Of a stretch of 64,000 bases of DNA, positions 16,689-25,222 are shown one piece after another. The notes below the pieces were generated by a model. The model was not told where the DNA came from and searched no databases. It saw nothing but the letters and a program-made list of their open reading frames with translations. Numbering within the stretch: position 1 is the first letter of the stretch; every line of letters starts with the position of its first letter. Origin of the DNA: Flavobacterium sp. 11 (lineage in GTDB: Bacteria > Bacteroidota > Bacteroidia > Flavobacteriales > Flavobacteriaceae); the NCBI RefSeq assembly GCF_002754315.1, contig NZ_PEFE01000001.1, forward strand, positions 3,596,001 to 3,660,000. Reading direction: 5' to 3'. The position numbers were made by a program, and so were the translations under genes.

Positions 16689-17336
16689 TTATACTTCTTC
16701 CCAAACGATGAAACAATAATTCTCATAGGTAATTCTGGTGAATTCAGGCAATTCAATCGCTCCAGAAAATAACGGACAGTTAATTACCAAAGTATGAAAC
16801 TCCCCATTTTCACCACAAGGATCTATTCCTTTTTCATGTAATTCTTGTGCTAATTCTTTGGTCAAAATTTTACCCAGATAACGTTCTCCCATAATTGTAT
16901 TGCAAGAAACAATCATCGTTACAATTCCGTTTTCAAGCATTTGATTTACCAAAGCAATTCGGTCTTGTTGCCACAAAGGTAAAATTGCTTTTAGCGATGC
17001 TGCGGCACATACTTTGTCTTCCCAATCTTTGTGCGGTTGCAAGTCAATGTCACCAAAAACGGCTGCTTCCAAATCATATTCAGCTTTTAGCATTTTCAAA
17101 ACTGCTATAAACTTGGTTTCATAATCGCCCCAAGTTGCGGGAATACCTTGCAGAGGCAATCCCATTTTTTGAGCTTGTTGATTCAATATAGACAATGGCA
17201 AGCCATGAGAACGAGACACTTTCCCGTTTTCATTCATCATATTGAGTAACACTTTTGGAATAAATCCTTGCTGAATTGCTTGCATCATTGCATAACAACT
17301 GTCCTTTCCGCCACTCCAAGAAGTTACAAAATTCAT
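16689..17336 (-). CDS. DUF71/COG2102 PP-loop ATPase (diphthine-ammonia ligase family), B12-salvage subgroup
   Basis: A 215-residue PP-loop ATP pyrophosphatase. The N-terminal SWSGGKDSCYAM is the ATP-binding PP-loop. AAVFGDIDLQPHKDWEDKVC and PCGENGEFHTLVINCPLF are DUF71 signatures shared with eukaryotic Dph6. Bacteria lack diphthamide. Comparative genomics has proposed that DUF71 members clustered with B12 genes act in cobalamin salvage, for example on amide or aminopropanol side chains. Placement between bluB-cobT (18 nt) and cobU supports that reading here. The exact reaction is unproven. Confidence 0.85.
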   Translation of the reverse strand: MNFVTSWSGGKDSCYAMMQAIQQGFIPKVLLNMMNENGKVSRSHGLPLSILNQQAQKMGLPLQGIPATWGDYETKFIAVLKMLKAEYDLEAAVFGDIDLQPHKDWEDKVCAAASLKAILPLWQQDRIALVNQMLENGIVTMIVSCNTIMGERYLGKILTKELAQELHEKGIDPCGENGEFHTLVINCPLFSGAIELPEFTRITYENYCFIVWEEV

Positions 17337-17425
17337 ATGTAGTTATTTATTGATTTTTAATTGAATATGTAATACGCTATGAGGCAATATTTCTTTGAAT
17401 TTAATATTGTAAGATCATAGCCATT

Positions 17426-17941
17426 TCATTTTTTTTCTTTTATCGTTACAGGAATTCCAGAAACCATAAGCACAACGGTATCGGCAGTTGCAGCTATATA
17501 TTGATTCATCCAACCTTGAAGTTCGGTAAATTTTCTACCAATATGAGTTTCGGCATGAATACCCATCCCTATTTCATTGGTTACAATAATAATTGTCGCA
17601 TTTTCTTGATTGGCAATAGCATCAAATTCGGCTTTAGCTTCTTCTAAGCACAAGGGAACATCGTTTTTAGTATCCACGAAAAAGTTCGTTAACCAAAGCG
17701 TAACACAATCGACGATAGCTACTTTTCCCGAAAAATCAATTTCGCTCAAGTGTTTTTCTTTTTCAATATTAATCCATCGTTCGTCCCGATCTTTTTGATG
17801 GCGATCGATTCTCTTTTGGAAATCATCATCCCATTTTCGGGCTGTAGCCACATACATTGGTTTATCCGATAATTCTTTTGCTAAATTTTCGGCATAACTA
17901 CTTTTACCGGAGCGTTCCCCGCCAGTTATTAAATATATCAT
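17426..17941 (-). CDS. cobU: Adenosylcobinamide kinase / adenosylcobinamide-phosphate guanylyltransferase
   Basis: A 171-residue CobU. Visible motifs are the P-loop GGERSGKSSYAENLA at residues 7-21, the MYVATARKWDDDFQKRIDRHQKDRDERW region that contains the guanylylated His, VAIVDCVTLWLTNFF, and IIVTNEIGMGIHAE. It phosphorylates and then guanylylates adenosylcobinamide to give the substrate of CobS. It lies upstream of the DUF71 gene (89-nt gap) in the same orientation as the rest of the salvage genes. Confidence 0.95.
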   Translation of the reverse strand: MIYLITGGERSGKSSYAENLAKELSDKPMYVATARKWDDDFQKRIDRHQKDRDERWINIEKEKHLSEIDFSGKVAIVDCVTLWLTNFFVDTKNDVPLCLEEAKAEFDAIANQENATIIIVTNEIGMGIHAETHIGRKFTELQGWMNQYIAATADTVVLMVSGIPVTIKEKK

Positions 17942-18000
17942 TCTAATTGTAAATTATTAATTGTAAATTGTAGTAACATCTTTTATGCTAATTGAATAAC

Positions 18001-18369
18001 TTATTTCTTGGCATCAACTTTTGCTTTAGTCGTTTTAATAATACTTGTTATAAGTTTTAATATTGATATTGCATCGTTATTTATATTTTCATATTCTTTC
18101 TCATTTAAATAATCCGTAGCTTTTAATAATTCTAACCAATAAACAACCTCATTAGCTTCTTTTTGTGCAATTGCAAACTTGTGAATAAAATCGTGCTTGC
18201 TCTCGGCATGTTCTGCTTCGCGAATCATAGCACCAATACTTGTCCCAGATCTTAATAGCTGCTTTGAAAGCACAAACTCTTTTTTATCACAACATAGATA
18301 TTGATATAATCTAACTATTCGTACAGCAAAATCAAAACTCTTGGTTTTAACAATATTATCTTTCATCAT
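18001..18369 (-). CDS. Four-helix bundle protein (S23/IVS-encoded family)
   Basis: A 122-residue helical protein of the S23 or 23S rRNA intervening-sequence family. Hallmarks are KSFDFAVRIVRLYQYL, LSKQLLRSGTSIGAMIREAEHAESKHDFIHKFAIAQKEANEVVYWLELL and the repeated ISILKLITSIIK helix. In the wild these proteins are also found outside rRNA, often next to mobile or repeat sequences; function is unknown. The gene sits inside the B12 salvage run, flanked on both sides by AATTGTAAATT-type repeats, so I suspect insertion. Two adjacent ATG codons make the first residue uncertain. Confidence 0.88.
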   Translation of the reverse strand: MMKDNIVKTKSFDFAVRIVRLYQYLCCDKKEFVLSKQLLRSGTSIGAMIREAEHAESKHDFIHKFAIAQKEANEVVYWLELLKATDYLNEKEYENINNDAISILKLITSIIKTTKAKVDAKK

Positions 18370-18389
18370 TGATAATTTACAATTTATAA

Positions 18390-18755
18390 TTATTTATACG
18401 GACAATGTCTACATCCATTGCCACAACAATTACCTCTTTTTAGATGAAACCAAGCTTTAAAAACATAGTTCCCATTTTCTAAATAATAGTCAATTCCTTC
18501 TATGAGATTCGTCGTTTTGGGTAAATCTTTGGCTTTATTATCCGTTGCAGTTTCAGAAGATAGTGTTGCAACATATTCGTCAATTTTAGTAGAGCAGGCA
18601 GTTGTAAAACAACTGGAACACAAGCAATCCACCACTTCTGACGGAGTAAAAATGGGTGGAAAATTGTTGCACCAGCATTTACTTCCTTCAGGTGTGTCCC
18701 CACAATTAAAAGGAGTTCCGCAAGTAGAACAGTTTTTGACTTTAATGCTATTCAT
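18390..18755 (-). CDS. Cysteine-rich CWC and DUF5522 domain protein
   Basis: A 121-residue protein with 17 Cys residues. The N-terminal half has a cysteine-rich CWC zinc-ribbon-like pattern (CSTCGTPFNCG, SKCWCNNFP, DCLCSSCFTTAC). The C-terminal part has the DUF5522 motif GIDYYLENGNYVFKAWFHLKRGNCCGNGCRHCPY. The Cys clusters suggest metal binding (zinc or Fe-S), which is inference. I chose MNSIKVKNCS at 18755 as start; an upstream frame extension is not Cys-rich and would overlap the btuF promoter region. It diverges from btuF by 97 nt. Confidence 0.82.
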   Translation of the reverse strand: MNSIKVKNCSTCGTPFNCGDTPEGSKCWCNNFPPIFTPSEVVDCLCSSCFTTACSTKIDEYVATLSSETATDNKAKDLPKTTNLIEGIDYYLENGNYVFKAWFHLKRGNCCGNGCRHCPYK

Positions 18756-18852
18756 TTCGTAAAGATAGTATTTGTTCAATTTTTTACTGCTAAAAATAAA
18801 CAAGAAATTTTATAAATTTGGTATACCTTTGTCGCTATCGAAAAATTAAATC

Positions 18853-19995
18853 ATGAAATTCACCTTTAAATTAATCCTTTTTGTTCTCTCTTTTTCAACT
18901 TTCGTTGGATGTAAAAAAAGCGAAAACCTAACCGTAAAAGAAAGTACTGATTCAAAAAATGCAATAGAATATGCCTCGGGACTTTCTATTAATAAATACG
19001 AAGGATATTCAGTAGTGACAGTTTCAAATCCTTGGCCTGAAGCCAATAAAAACTTCACTTATATATTAAAAGAAAAAAACGGCAGCATTCCTGATAGCCT
19101 GCAAAAATACACCACAATTTCAGTTCCTTTAGAATCAATCGTCGTTACCTCAACGACCAATATTCCTTTTTTGGAAATGCTGGGAGTTGAAAAATCACTG
19201 GTGGGTTTCCCTCATACCGATTATGTTTCTTCTGAAAAAACCAGAAAACTAATTGATGGTGGCGCTGTAAAAAACATAGGACAAAACGAAAAATTAAACA
19301 TGGAGCAACTCATTGATTTGGTGCCTAATTTAATAGTAACTTTTGGCGTTGACAACAACAATCCGATGATTGATAATTTACAAAAAAGTGGTCTTAATGT
19401 ACTCGTACAAGCGGACTGGATGGAACAAACTCCATTGGGTAAAGCAGAATGGATTAAGCTTTACGGTGCTTTATTTGGAAAAGAAAAAGAAGCCAAAACG
19501 CTTTTTGATGAAATCGTTAAAAATTACAATGACGCGATACAATTGGTTGCAACCCAAAAACCAACAGCAACCGTTTTGTATGGATCAATGTATCAAGAGC
19601 AATGGTATGTAGCAAGAGGAAATAGCTGGGTAGCCCAATTCATGAAAGATGCCAAAGCAAATTATTTGTGGGCAAATGTTAAAGGAACAGGAAGTCTTAG
19701 TTTGCCTTTTGAAAAAATATTAGAGAAAGCAAAAACGGCGCAATATTGGATTGCAACAGGTTCTTTTAAAAGTATTGCTGAATTCGAAAACAGTAATCCA
19801 CATTACAGTCAGTTTGACGCTTCTAAATCTAAAAATGTGTATACTTTTGAAAGTAAATTAGGTGCAACAAGAGGAACTATTTATTATGAATTAGCACCAA
19901 GCAGACCCGATTTAGTCTTGAAAGATTACATTAAAATCTTCCATCCTGAACTGCTTCCAAATTATACTTTTACTTTTGCACAAAAACTAAATTAA
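18853..19995 (+). CDS. btuF: ABC transporter substrate-binding lipoprotein, cobalamin-type (BtuF-like)
   Basis: A 380-residue lipoprotein (leader with FSTFVGCKKS, Cys 20) of the FecB/BtuF periplasmic binding protein class. It has the SVPLESIVVTSTTNIPFLEMLGVEKSLVGFP and NEKLNMEQLIDLVPNLIVT segments and the Trp-rich QEQWYVARGNSWVAQFMKDA region typical of cluster A-II proteins. With the BtuC and BtuD genes immediately downstream and B12 salvage genes divergent, cobalamin or cobinamide is the likely ligand, though a siderophore is not excluded. A TACCTTTG (-7-like) motif lies at 18824-18831, without a clear TTG partner. Confidence 0.85.
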   Translation: MKFTFKLILFVLSFSTFVGCKKSENLTVKESTDSKNAIEYASGLSINKYEGYSVVTVSNPWPEANKNFTYILKEKNGSIPDSLQKYTTISVPLESIVVTSTTNIPFLEMLGVEKSLVGFPHTDYVSSEKTRKLIDGGAVKNIGQNEKLNMEQLIDLVPNLIVTFGVDNNNPMIDNLQKSGLNVLVQADWMEQTPLGKAEWIKLYGALFGKEKEAKTLFDEIVKNYNDAIQLVATQKPTATVLYGSMYQEQWYVARGNSWVAQFMKDAKANYLWANVKGTGSLSLPFEKILEKAKTAQYWIATGSFKSIAEFENSNPHYSQFDASKSKNVYTFESKLGATRGTIYYELAPSRPDLVLKDYIKIFHPELLPNYTFTFAQKLN

Positions 19996-19996
19996 A

Positions 19997-21028
19997 TTGG
20001 CGAATCAAAAACGAAATACGATTCTATTTTTCTTGCTTACTTTAGGGCTTGTTCTATTGTTTTTTGTAAACATTAGTTTTGGTTCCATCACGATACCTTT
20101 TAAAGAAATTTATACTAGTTTAACTGGAGGTCAAGCGAGTAAATCCACCTGGGAATATATCATCATCAATTATCGTTTACCCAAAGCCATTACTGCAATT
20201 CTTGTTGGAATGGGATTATCTATAAGTGGTTTGCTGATGCAAACTCTGTTTCGAAATCCATTAGCAGGACCTTATGTTTTAGGGCTGAGTTCCGGTGCCA
20301 GTTTAGGCGTTGCTTTTGTACTATTAGGAGCGAGCTTACTTCCACCTTTTTTAAGTACCATTTTATTATCCTCTTATGGAGTGGTTTTAGCTTCAACTAT
20401 AGGAAGTTCAGTTGTATTACTCGCTGTTTTGATGGTTTCCCAAAGGCTTCGCGATACAATGGCCATCTTAATTGTGGGATTGATGTTTGGTAGTTTTACC
20501 AGCGCAATAGTAGGCGTTCTTACGTATTTTAGTTCCGCTGAACAATTGCAGAAATTCACGTTTTGGTCTATGGGAAACTTAGGCAATTTGTCTTGGTCTT
20601 CTATATTAATTCTAACAATTTGTGTCGGGATTGGCTTATTATTAAGTCTATTTAGCATCAAGCCACTTAATGCATTGCTTTTGGGTGAAAATTATGCGCG
20701 TAGTTTAGGTTTGAATTTCAAAAAAACACGATTAATTATTATTTTTGCAACAAGCATTTTAGCAGGAAGCATCACGGCGTATGCAGGTCCAATTGCCTTT
20801 GTAGGACTGGCAGTTCCGCACATAGCAAAATTAGTGTTTCAAACCAGTAACCATTCGGTTTTGTATTGGAGTACCTTACTTTTAGGCGCTTCAATTATGC
20901 TTATTTGTGATGTAATTTCAGAATTGCCCGGATTGGAGATCACTTTACCAATCAATGCTGTAACTTCTATAATTGGAGCTCCAGTTGTGATTTGGCTATT
21001 GGTTAGTAAACGAAAAATGATTGCCTAA
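19997..21028 (+). CDS. btuC: FecCD-family ABC permease, cobalamin-type (BtuC-like)
   Basis: A 343-residue permease with about ten membrane helices of the FecCD/BtuC family. Motifs include NYRLPKAITAILVGMGLSISGLLMQTLFRNPLAGPYVLG, the coupling region NALLLGENYARSLGLNFKKTR, and AYAGPIAFVGLAVPHIAK. The start appears to be TTG at 19997, 1 nt after the btuF stop; no ATG gives a full first helix. It overlaps btuD by 1 nt. The three genes form a tight import operon. Confidence 0.9.
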   Translation: MANQKRNTILFFLLTLGLVLLFFVNISFGSITIPFKEIYTSLTGGQASKSTWEYIIINYRLPKAITAILVGMGLSISGLLMQTLFRNPLAGPYVLGLSSGASLGVAFVLLGASLLPPFLSTILLSSYGVVLASTIGSSVVLLAVLMVSQRLRDTMAILIVGLMFGSFTSAIVGVLTYFSSAEQLQKFTFWSMGNLGNLSWSSILILTICVGIGLLLSLFSIKPLNALLLGENYARSLGLNFKKTRLIIIFATSILAGSITAYAGPIAFVGLAVPHIAKLVFQTSNHSVLYWSTLLLGASIMLICDVISELPGLEITLPINAVTSIIGAPVVIWLLVSKRKMIA

Positions 21029-21810
21029 TGGAAAACAAAATCATCTTACAAGCGTCTCAAATTAGCATTGGTTATTCTCATAAAAAAGAGAAAATCGTAG
21101 TGGCTTCGGATATTTCTATTGCTTTAAAAAAAGGAAAACTGATTGCTTTAATTGGTGCGAATGGCATTGGAAAATCAACGCTTTTAAAAACGATAACTGG
21201 AATCCAGAAACCACTTTCCGGTGCAGTTTTCTTGAATGAAAAGAAAATTACTGATTACGAACCTTTGAACTTGGCCCAAAACCTAAGTATCGTTTTAACC
21301 GAAAAATTGCCTCCCAGTAATTTAACCGTTTTTGAACTCATTGCTTTAGGAAGACAGCCCTACACCAATTGGATGGGAACTTTATCTGATATTGATATTG
21401 TTAAAGTTAACGAGGCCATGGCATTGACACAAATCAGTCATTTAGCCACAAAAAAACATTATGAAATTAGTGATGGGCAATTGCAAAAAGTATTAATTGC
21501 ACGAGCTTTGGCACAGGATACTCCATTAATAATTTTGGACGAACCCACTACCCATTTGGATTTATTACATAAGGTGGCTTTATTCAAACTTTTGAAAAAG
21601 CTTACTCATGAAACCGGAAAATGCATTTTATTTTCTACTCATGATATTGATATGGCGATACAATTGAGTGACGAAATGATCATTATGACTCCAGAAACAG
21701 TGCTTCAAGACGAGCCTTGTAATTTTATTGCAAAAGGAAGTTTCAATACCTTATTCAAAGACGAACATATTGTTTTTGACGCTGAAAAAGGAAAATTCAT
21801 GATTGTTTAG
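21028..21810 (+). CDS. btuD: ABC transporter ATP-binding protein, cobalamin-type (BtuD-like)
   Basis: A 260-residue ATPase. It has Walker A IGANGIGKSTLLK at about residues 42-54, and Q-loop LSIVLTEKL. The signature is ISDGQLQKVLIARALAQ, where the usual LSGGQ is changed to ISDGQ. Walker B is PLIILDEPTTHLD and the switch is FSTHDIDMAI. The start codon overlaps the btuC stop (TAATG). It energises corrinoid import by BtuC and BtuF. Confidence 0.9.
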   Translation: MENKIILQASQISIGYSHKKEKIVVASDISIALKKGKLIALIGANGIGKSTLLKTITGIQKPLSGAVFLNEKKITDYEPLNLAQNLSIVLTEKLPPSNLTVFELIALGRQPYTNWMGTLSDIDIVKVNEAMALTQISHLATKKHYEISDGQLQKVLIARALAQDTPLIILDEPTTHLDLLHKVALFKLLKKLTHETGKCILFSTHDIDMAIQLSDEMIIMTPETVLQDEPCNFIAKGSFNTLFKDEHIVFDAEKGKFMIV

Positions 21811-21840
21811 TTCCAACATTTTATTCCGTCCAAAATCGTA

Positions 21841-23451
21841 CTAACCATTCCCTTTCAATAAATTTATACTCACTGTTGCAAGATTTGAGTCTGGGAATCT
21901 CCTAAAGAAATTAGCATCCGGATACAATCCCGCTTCAGCAGCGATTTTGTGCAAAACGGGAATTTCAACGATGTATTGATCCGAAAAACCATGCGTGGCA
22001 TCATAAGCCGTAGCAGCCGTTTTGCCTAAATTAGCAGCAGTCAAATTTGGAGCAATCGTATGCAATTCAATCATTAATAACCCGAATTTCCGAACGTAAG
22101 GCGACCATTTGTTCAAATGTTCCAATAGATTATCTTCGACAAGACCATTACTGATTCGCTCTCCTCTATGCGCAAATGCTCCTGTTGAATGACTTACTCT
22201 GTCTTTGGTAACATGTTTTGGCATTTCCCAAATTCGGTTATGATCCAAGAAGGTTCTCACATTCAGTAAATCTTTCAAATCAATGTTATAATTTTCCAAT
22301 AAGTCATTGGCTAACAAATCGGGTTGACCAATATCGCCCCAAATTACTTTGGCCCAAATATCGGCTTTGATTAAATTGGCTCGGGTTACTTTCAAGGCCG
22401 CCTGATTATAATCGGCACCAACCAAGAATAAAGGATAATCATCCAGCATTTTTCCGCGAAGGGTTTGTCGTTCGATTACATTATAAATATGTTCAATAAA
22501 TGCTCCATTGCCACAACCCATATCGAGAATTCCTTTCGGCTGATCTTCTATTGGTAAATTGAATAATTTGATGATAATCTCATCTACGACTTTAAAATAA
22601 GTATCGTGCGCACCTCCGCTTCCCCAAACATTCATTTCTCGGTCCACATGAATTTCATCTTCGCCTTCAGCCACCGTTCGGAGTATATTTGGGTTACCAA
22701 AAATCAAATCCTCCATTTTACTAAATGTAGGCAAATAGGAAACCGTAACTCCATAAGCAGAAGCCCTTTTGGCAAAAAACAACCCCTTTTCCGTAAACTG
22801 GTAATTGCCTTTTTTTTGGGTAAACCAACCTAAATCTGCAAAGAAATCTAATATAATTTTGAAATTCTCGGGAGATTTATGAAATTCTTCAGGACGGAAG
22901 GAAATCTCCATAAAATACTTATGAAACATACCGCTCATACCCAGTCTTACTAATATTGGTCCAACCAAAGAACCTTCAATGTGCGTTAGAATCTGATGCT
23001 GAATTTCATTGGTCAGCGCATCATTCGAAAATGAAATTCCATAATTTTTTTTGTACAAATCGAAAATTAAACCCAATCGAACGAATGGAATATCGTCTAA
23101 TAATCGCGTGCGAAATTGCATCGTGAAATGCAGTAAATCAAGCACGTCTTCATACAAATAGAACATAGGAAAAGCAATCGCGCTTTTTTCGTTTATGGCA
23201 AACGTAATTTGGTCTGTGGAAGTATTGATGTGATAATTCAGGAATCCTTGCGAACACAAAACACGCAAACCCACATTGAGATAACCTTCATTGGCTTTAA
23301 AGTGTTCCGAAAGTTCCGAAAGCGTGACTTCTTTTTTGTCAAGAATATAGGACAGTACCCCTTTTTCATACAAAACATGCGCAACGGGAGCGGTAACCAA
23401 ACCGTCTAAATGTTTGAAAATGGTGCTTCTAAGAGTAATTTTATCAATCAT
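21841..23451 (-). CDS. Class I SAM-dependent methyltransferase with N-terminal winged-helix domains
   Basis: A 536-residue protein. The N-terminal portion contains O-methyltransferase-like winged helices: LYEKGVLSYILDKKEVTLSELSEHF followed by LRVLCSQGFLNY. A second such unit (ILDFFADLGWFTQKKGNYQFTEKG) appears around residues 195-225. The Rossmann domain has the SAM motif I ILDMGCGNGAFIEHIY at about residues 308-322, and VGADYNQAALKVTRAN. The layout resembles large AprA-type methyltransferases linked to polyketide chemistry, but no PKS lies nearby. The substrate is unknown. It converges with btuD, 30 nt apart. Confidence 0.8.
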   Translation of the reverse strand: MIDKITLRSTIFKHLDGLVTAPVAHVLYEKGVLSYILDKKEVTLSELSEHFKANEGYLNVGLRVLCSQGFLNYHINTSTDQITFAINEKSAIAFPMFYLYEDVLDLLHFTMQFRTRLLDDIPFVRLGLIFDLYKKNYGISFSNDALTNEIQHQILTHIEGSLVGPILVRLGMSGMFHKYFMEISFRPEEFHKSPENFKIILDFFADLGWFTQKKGNYQFTEKGLFFAKRASAYGVTVSYLPTFSKMEDLIFGNPNILRTVAEGEDEIHVDREMNVWGSGGAHDTYFKVVDEIIIKLFNLPIEDQPKGILDMGCGNGAFIEHIYNVIERQTLRGKMLDDYPLFLVGADYNQAALKVTRANLIKADIWAKVIWGDIGQPDLLANDLLENYNIDLKDLLNVRTFLDHNRIWEMPKHVTKDRVSHSTGAFAHRGERISNGLVEDNLLEHLNKWSPYVRKFGLLMIELHTIAPNLTAANLGKTAATAYDATHGFSDQYIVEIPVLHKIAAEAGLYPDANFFRRFPDSNLATVSINLLKGNG

Positions 23452-23565
23452 AAAAAGTACGTTTTAAGGGAGAAAAAACACAATTAGATCCAGAATGACC
23501 TATTCAAATATATGAAATTTCAACCACAAAATAGCCTTACTTTTTTACAACTTTTAATTTACAAT

Positions 23566-24021
23566 TCACAGTCTACTAGCTATTTGTCTTTTTGCTTCGC
23601 CAATGACAAACGCAACAGAATTTGCTATATTAAAACTTCTGATTAACGATGACATAGGAATTGTCAGATGGTTGGGGAATTCATTTAAAACAGCTTCACT
23701 CAAACCCTTACTTTCTTTTCCAAAAACCAACCAGTCTCCATCCTGAAAATCAGTCTCCAGATATGATTTTTTGGCATGGGAACTCATCAGGAAAACTCGG
23801 GATAAATCAGGAATTTGTGCTTTCCATTCGGCTACATTTTGATATTCAGTAACATCAAGATGCACCCAATAATCCAATCCGGAACGTTTCAGGTTTTTAT
23901 CATTAATGACAAATCCAAAAGGATGAATTAAGTGCAAACGGCTTTCGGTGCCTACGCACAATCGGCCTATATTTCCGGTATTATTTGGGATTTCAGGTTC
24001 TACTAAAACGATGTTTAACAT
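23566..24021 (-). CDS. trmL: tRNA (cytidine/uridine 34-2'-O)-methyltransferase TrmL
   Basis: A 151-residue SPOUT-family methyltransferase. Conserved motif 1 is MLNIVLVEPEIPNNTGNIGRLC, the second is LVFGKESKGL, and the knot-forming C-terminal motif is IPMSSLIRSFNIANSVAFVIGEA. TrmL methylates the ribose of the wobble nucleotide in tRNA-Leu isoacceptors in E. coli. Length is normal. It follows the pseudouridine synthase gene by 24 nt, so two RNA-modification genes are probably cotranscribed. Confidence 0.93.
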   Translation of the reverse strand: MLNIVLVEPEIPNNTGNIGRLCVGTESRLHLIHPFGFVINDKNLKRSGLDYWVHLDVTEYQNVAEWKAQIPDLSRVFLMSSHAKKSYLETDFQDGDWLVFGKESKGLSEAVLNEFPNHLTIPMSSLIRSFNIANSVAFVIGEAKRQIASRL

Positions 24022-24045
24022 TGCAATTATTGTTATTTTTTATTG

Positions 24046-24630
24046 TTATTTTTCATTCGAATCGACTGCAAAATCAGATACTTCCAAAACTTCTCCTGCC
24101 TGTAAATCATTGAGATGTACGTTTCCTATTCGAACACGAACCAATCGTAACGTAGGGAAACCAACAGCGGCAGTCATTTTTCGGACTTGGCGAAACTTCC
24201 CTTCATTTACCGTTATCGAAGCCCAAGAAGTGGGACCGTGACGTTCATCGCGTATCTTTTTTCCTCTTGCGCCAAAAGCGGGAATTTCGTTTATCAAAAA
24301 AGCTTTACACCGTTTCGTGATGTATTTCGTGCCATTGAAACCTATTTCGACTCCTTTTTGCAATTGCTCAATGGCTTCCTGATTGATAATGCCATCGACT
24401 TGGACATAATATTCCTTGTCGACTTTTTTGCTTCGAATGATTTCGCTCATCATCCCGTCTGTGGTCAACAGCAACAATCCTTCGGAATCTTCGTCAAGAC
24501 GCCCTATTGCCATCGTTCCTTTTGGGAAATCGTGCAATTCACCCAGCAGTTTCTTTTTTCTTTTTAATTCGTAAATAAACTGACTCAGATACCCGTAAGG
24601 CTTATGAATGATGAAATGAGAATGAGACAT
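24046..24630 (-). CDS. Pseudouridine synthase, RsuA/RluE family
   Basis: A 194-residue RsuA-type pseudouridine synthase without an S4 domain, matching the RluE subgroup (23S rRNA U2457 in E. coli). Motifs are HFIIHKPYGYLSQF at the start, the catalytic loop AIGRLDEDSEGLLLLTTDG with the active Asp, and EGKFRQVRKMTAAVGFPTLRLVRVRIG near the C-terminus. The precise RNA target is inferred from subfamily size and N-terminus. Confidence 0.9.
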   Translation of the reverse strand: MSHSHFIIHKPYGYLSQFIYELKRKKKLLGELHDFPKGTMAIGRLDEDSEGLLLLTTDGMMSEIIRSKKVDKEYYVQVDGIINQEAIEQLQKGVEIGFNGTKYITKRCKAFLINEIPAFGARGKKIRDERHGPTSWASITVNEGKFRQVRKMTAAVGFPTLRLVRVRIGNVHLNDLQAGEVLEVSDFAVDSNEK

Positions 24631-24801
24631 TTTAGTGTATTAGTTGTGCGTGCAAAGATAGTTTTGTTTTCTCTGGATTTAAAATAGTGTCGCCATACAT
24701 TTATTGGTGTAAACCAAAAGCTATGTTAAATGATTGAATTCCTTCGTTTAAAAGGCGTAATCTTATATAAGCTAACAGTATTAGCTTTAAAATTAAAGAG
24801 T

Positions 24802-25167
24802 ATGGAAAGCAATGATTTAGGTTCAAAAAAAACAAATAATAAGCAAAATATAAATGAAGGATTTAGCGGTCAGAATCTAGCCCAAAATACGAATCCTGAA
24901 GTATCACATTTAAAATCAGAAGTAGAAACTGATGCACATGGAAATCAAAAAATTGTCCAAAGAGCACGGAATATAGACGGAACTTTAGAACAAAATGAGG
25001 ATAGTACTCCTATAAATTTAAGTTCTGATATTGCAAATGTCTCTGAAGAACAAGCTAAAAAAATGGTCGAAAATAAAGATCATAATTCTGATATCATTCC
25101 AAACCGTTATCCAAATTCCCATCCTGATAATAAGGAAGACCGAGGAAATATAAAACTGGATGAATAA
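24802..25167 (+). CDS. Hypothetical hydrophilic protein
   Basis: A 121-residue, Asn/Asp/Lys/Glu-rich protein with no hydrophobic segment and no Cys, probably largely disordered. I recognise no domain. The start MESNDLGSKK at 24802 gives a fully hydrophilic protein; an in-frame extension to 24730 would add a hydrophobic stretch that looks like untranslated leader. It ends at an inverted repeat shared with a convergent gene. Similar small acidic proteins in flavobacteria are annotated only as hypothetical. Confidence 0.6.
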   Translation: MESNDLGSKKTNNKQNINEGFSGQNLAQNTNPEVSHLKSEVETDAHGNQKIVQRARNIDGTLEQNEDSTPINLSSDIANVSEEQAKKMVENKDHNSDIIPNRYPNSHPDNKEDRGNIKLDE

Positions 25168-25182
25168 AAGTTGATTATGTTG

Positions 25183-25222
25183 AAAAAGGCCAATACGAAT
25201 CTAATTCCTATTGGCCTTTTTT
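25183..25222. terminator. Bidirectional terminator
   Basis: Arms AAAAAGGCCAAT and ATTGGCCTTTTT around a 15-nt loop, between convergent genes. The stop codon of the minus-strand membrane gene lies in the loop. Confidence 0.85.
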
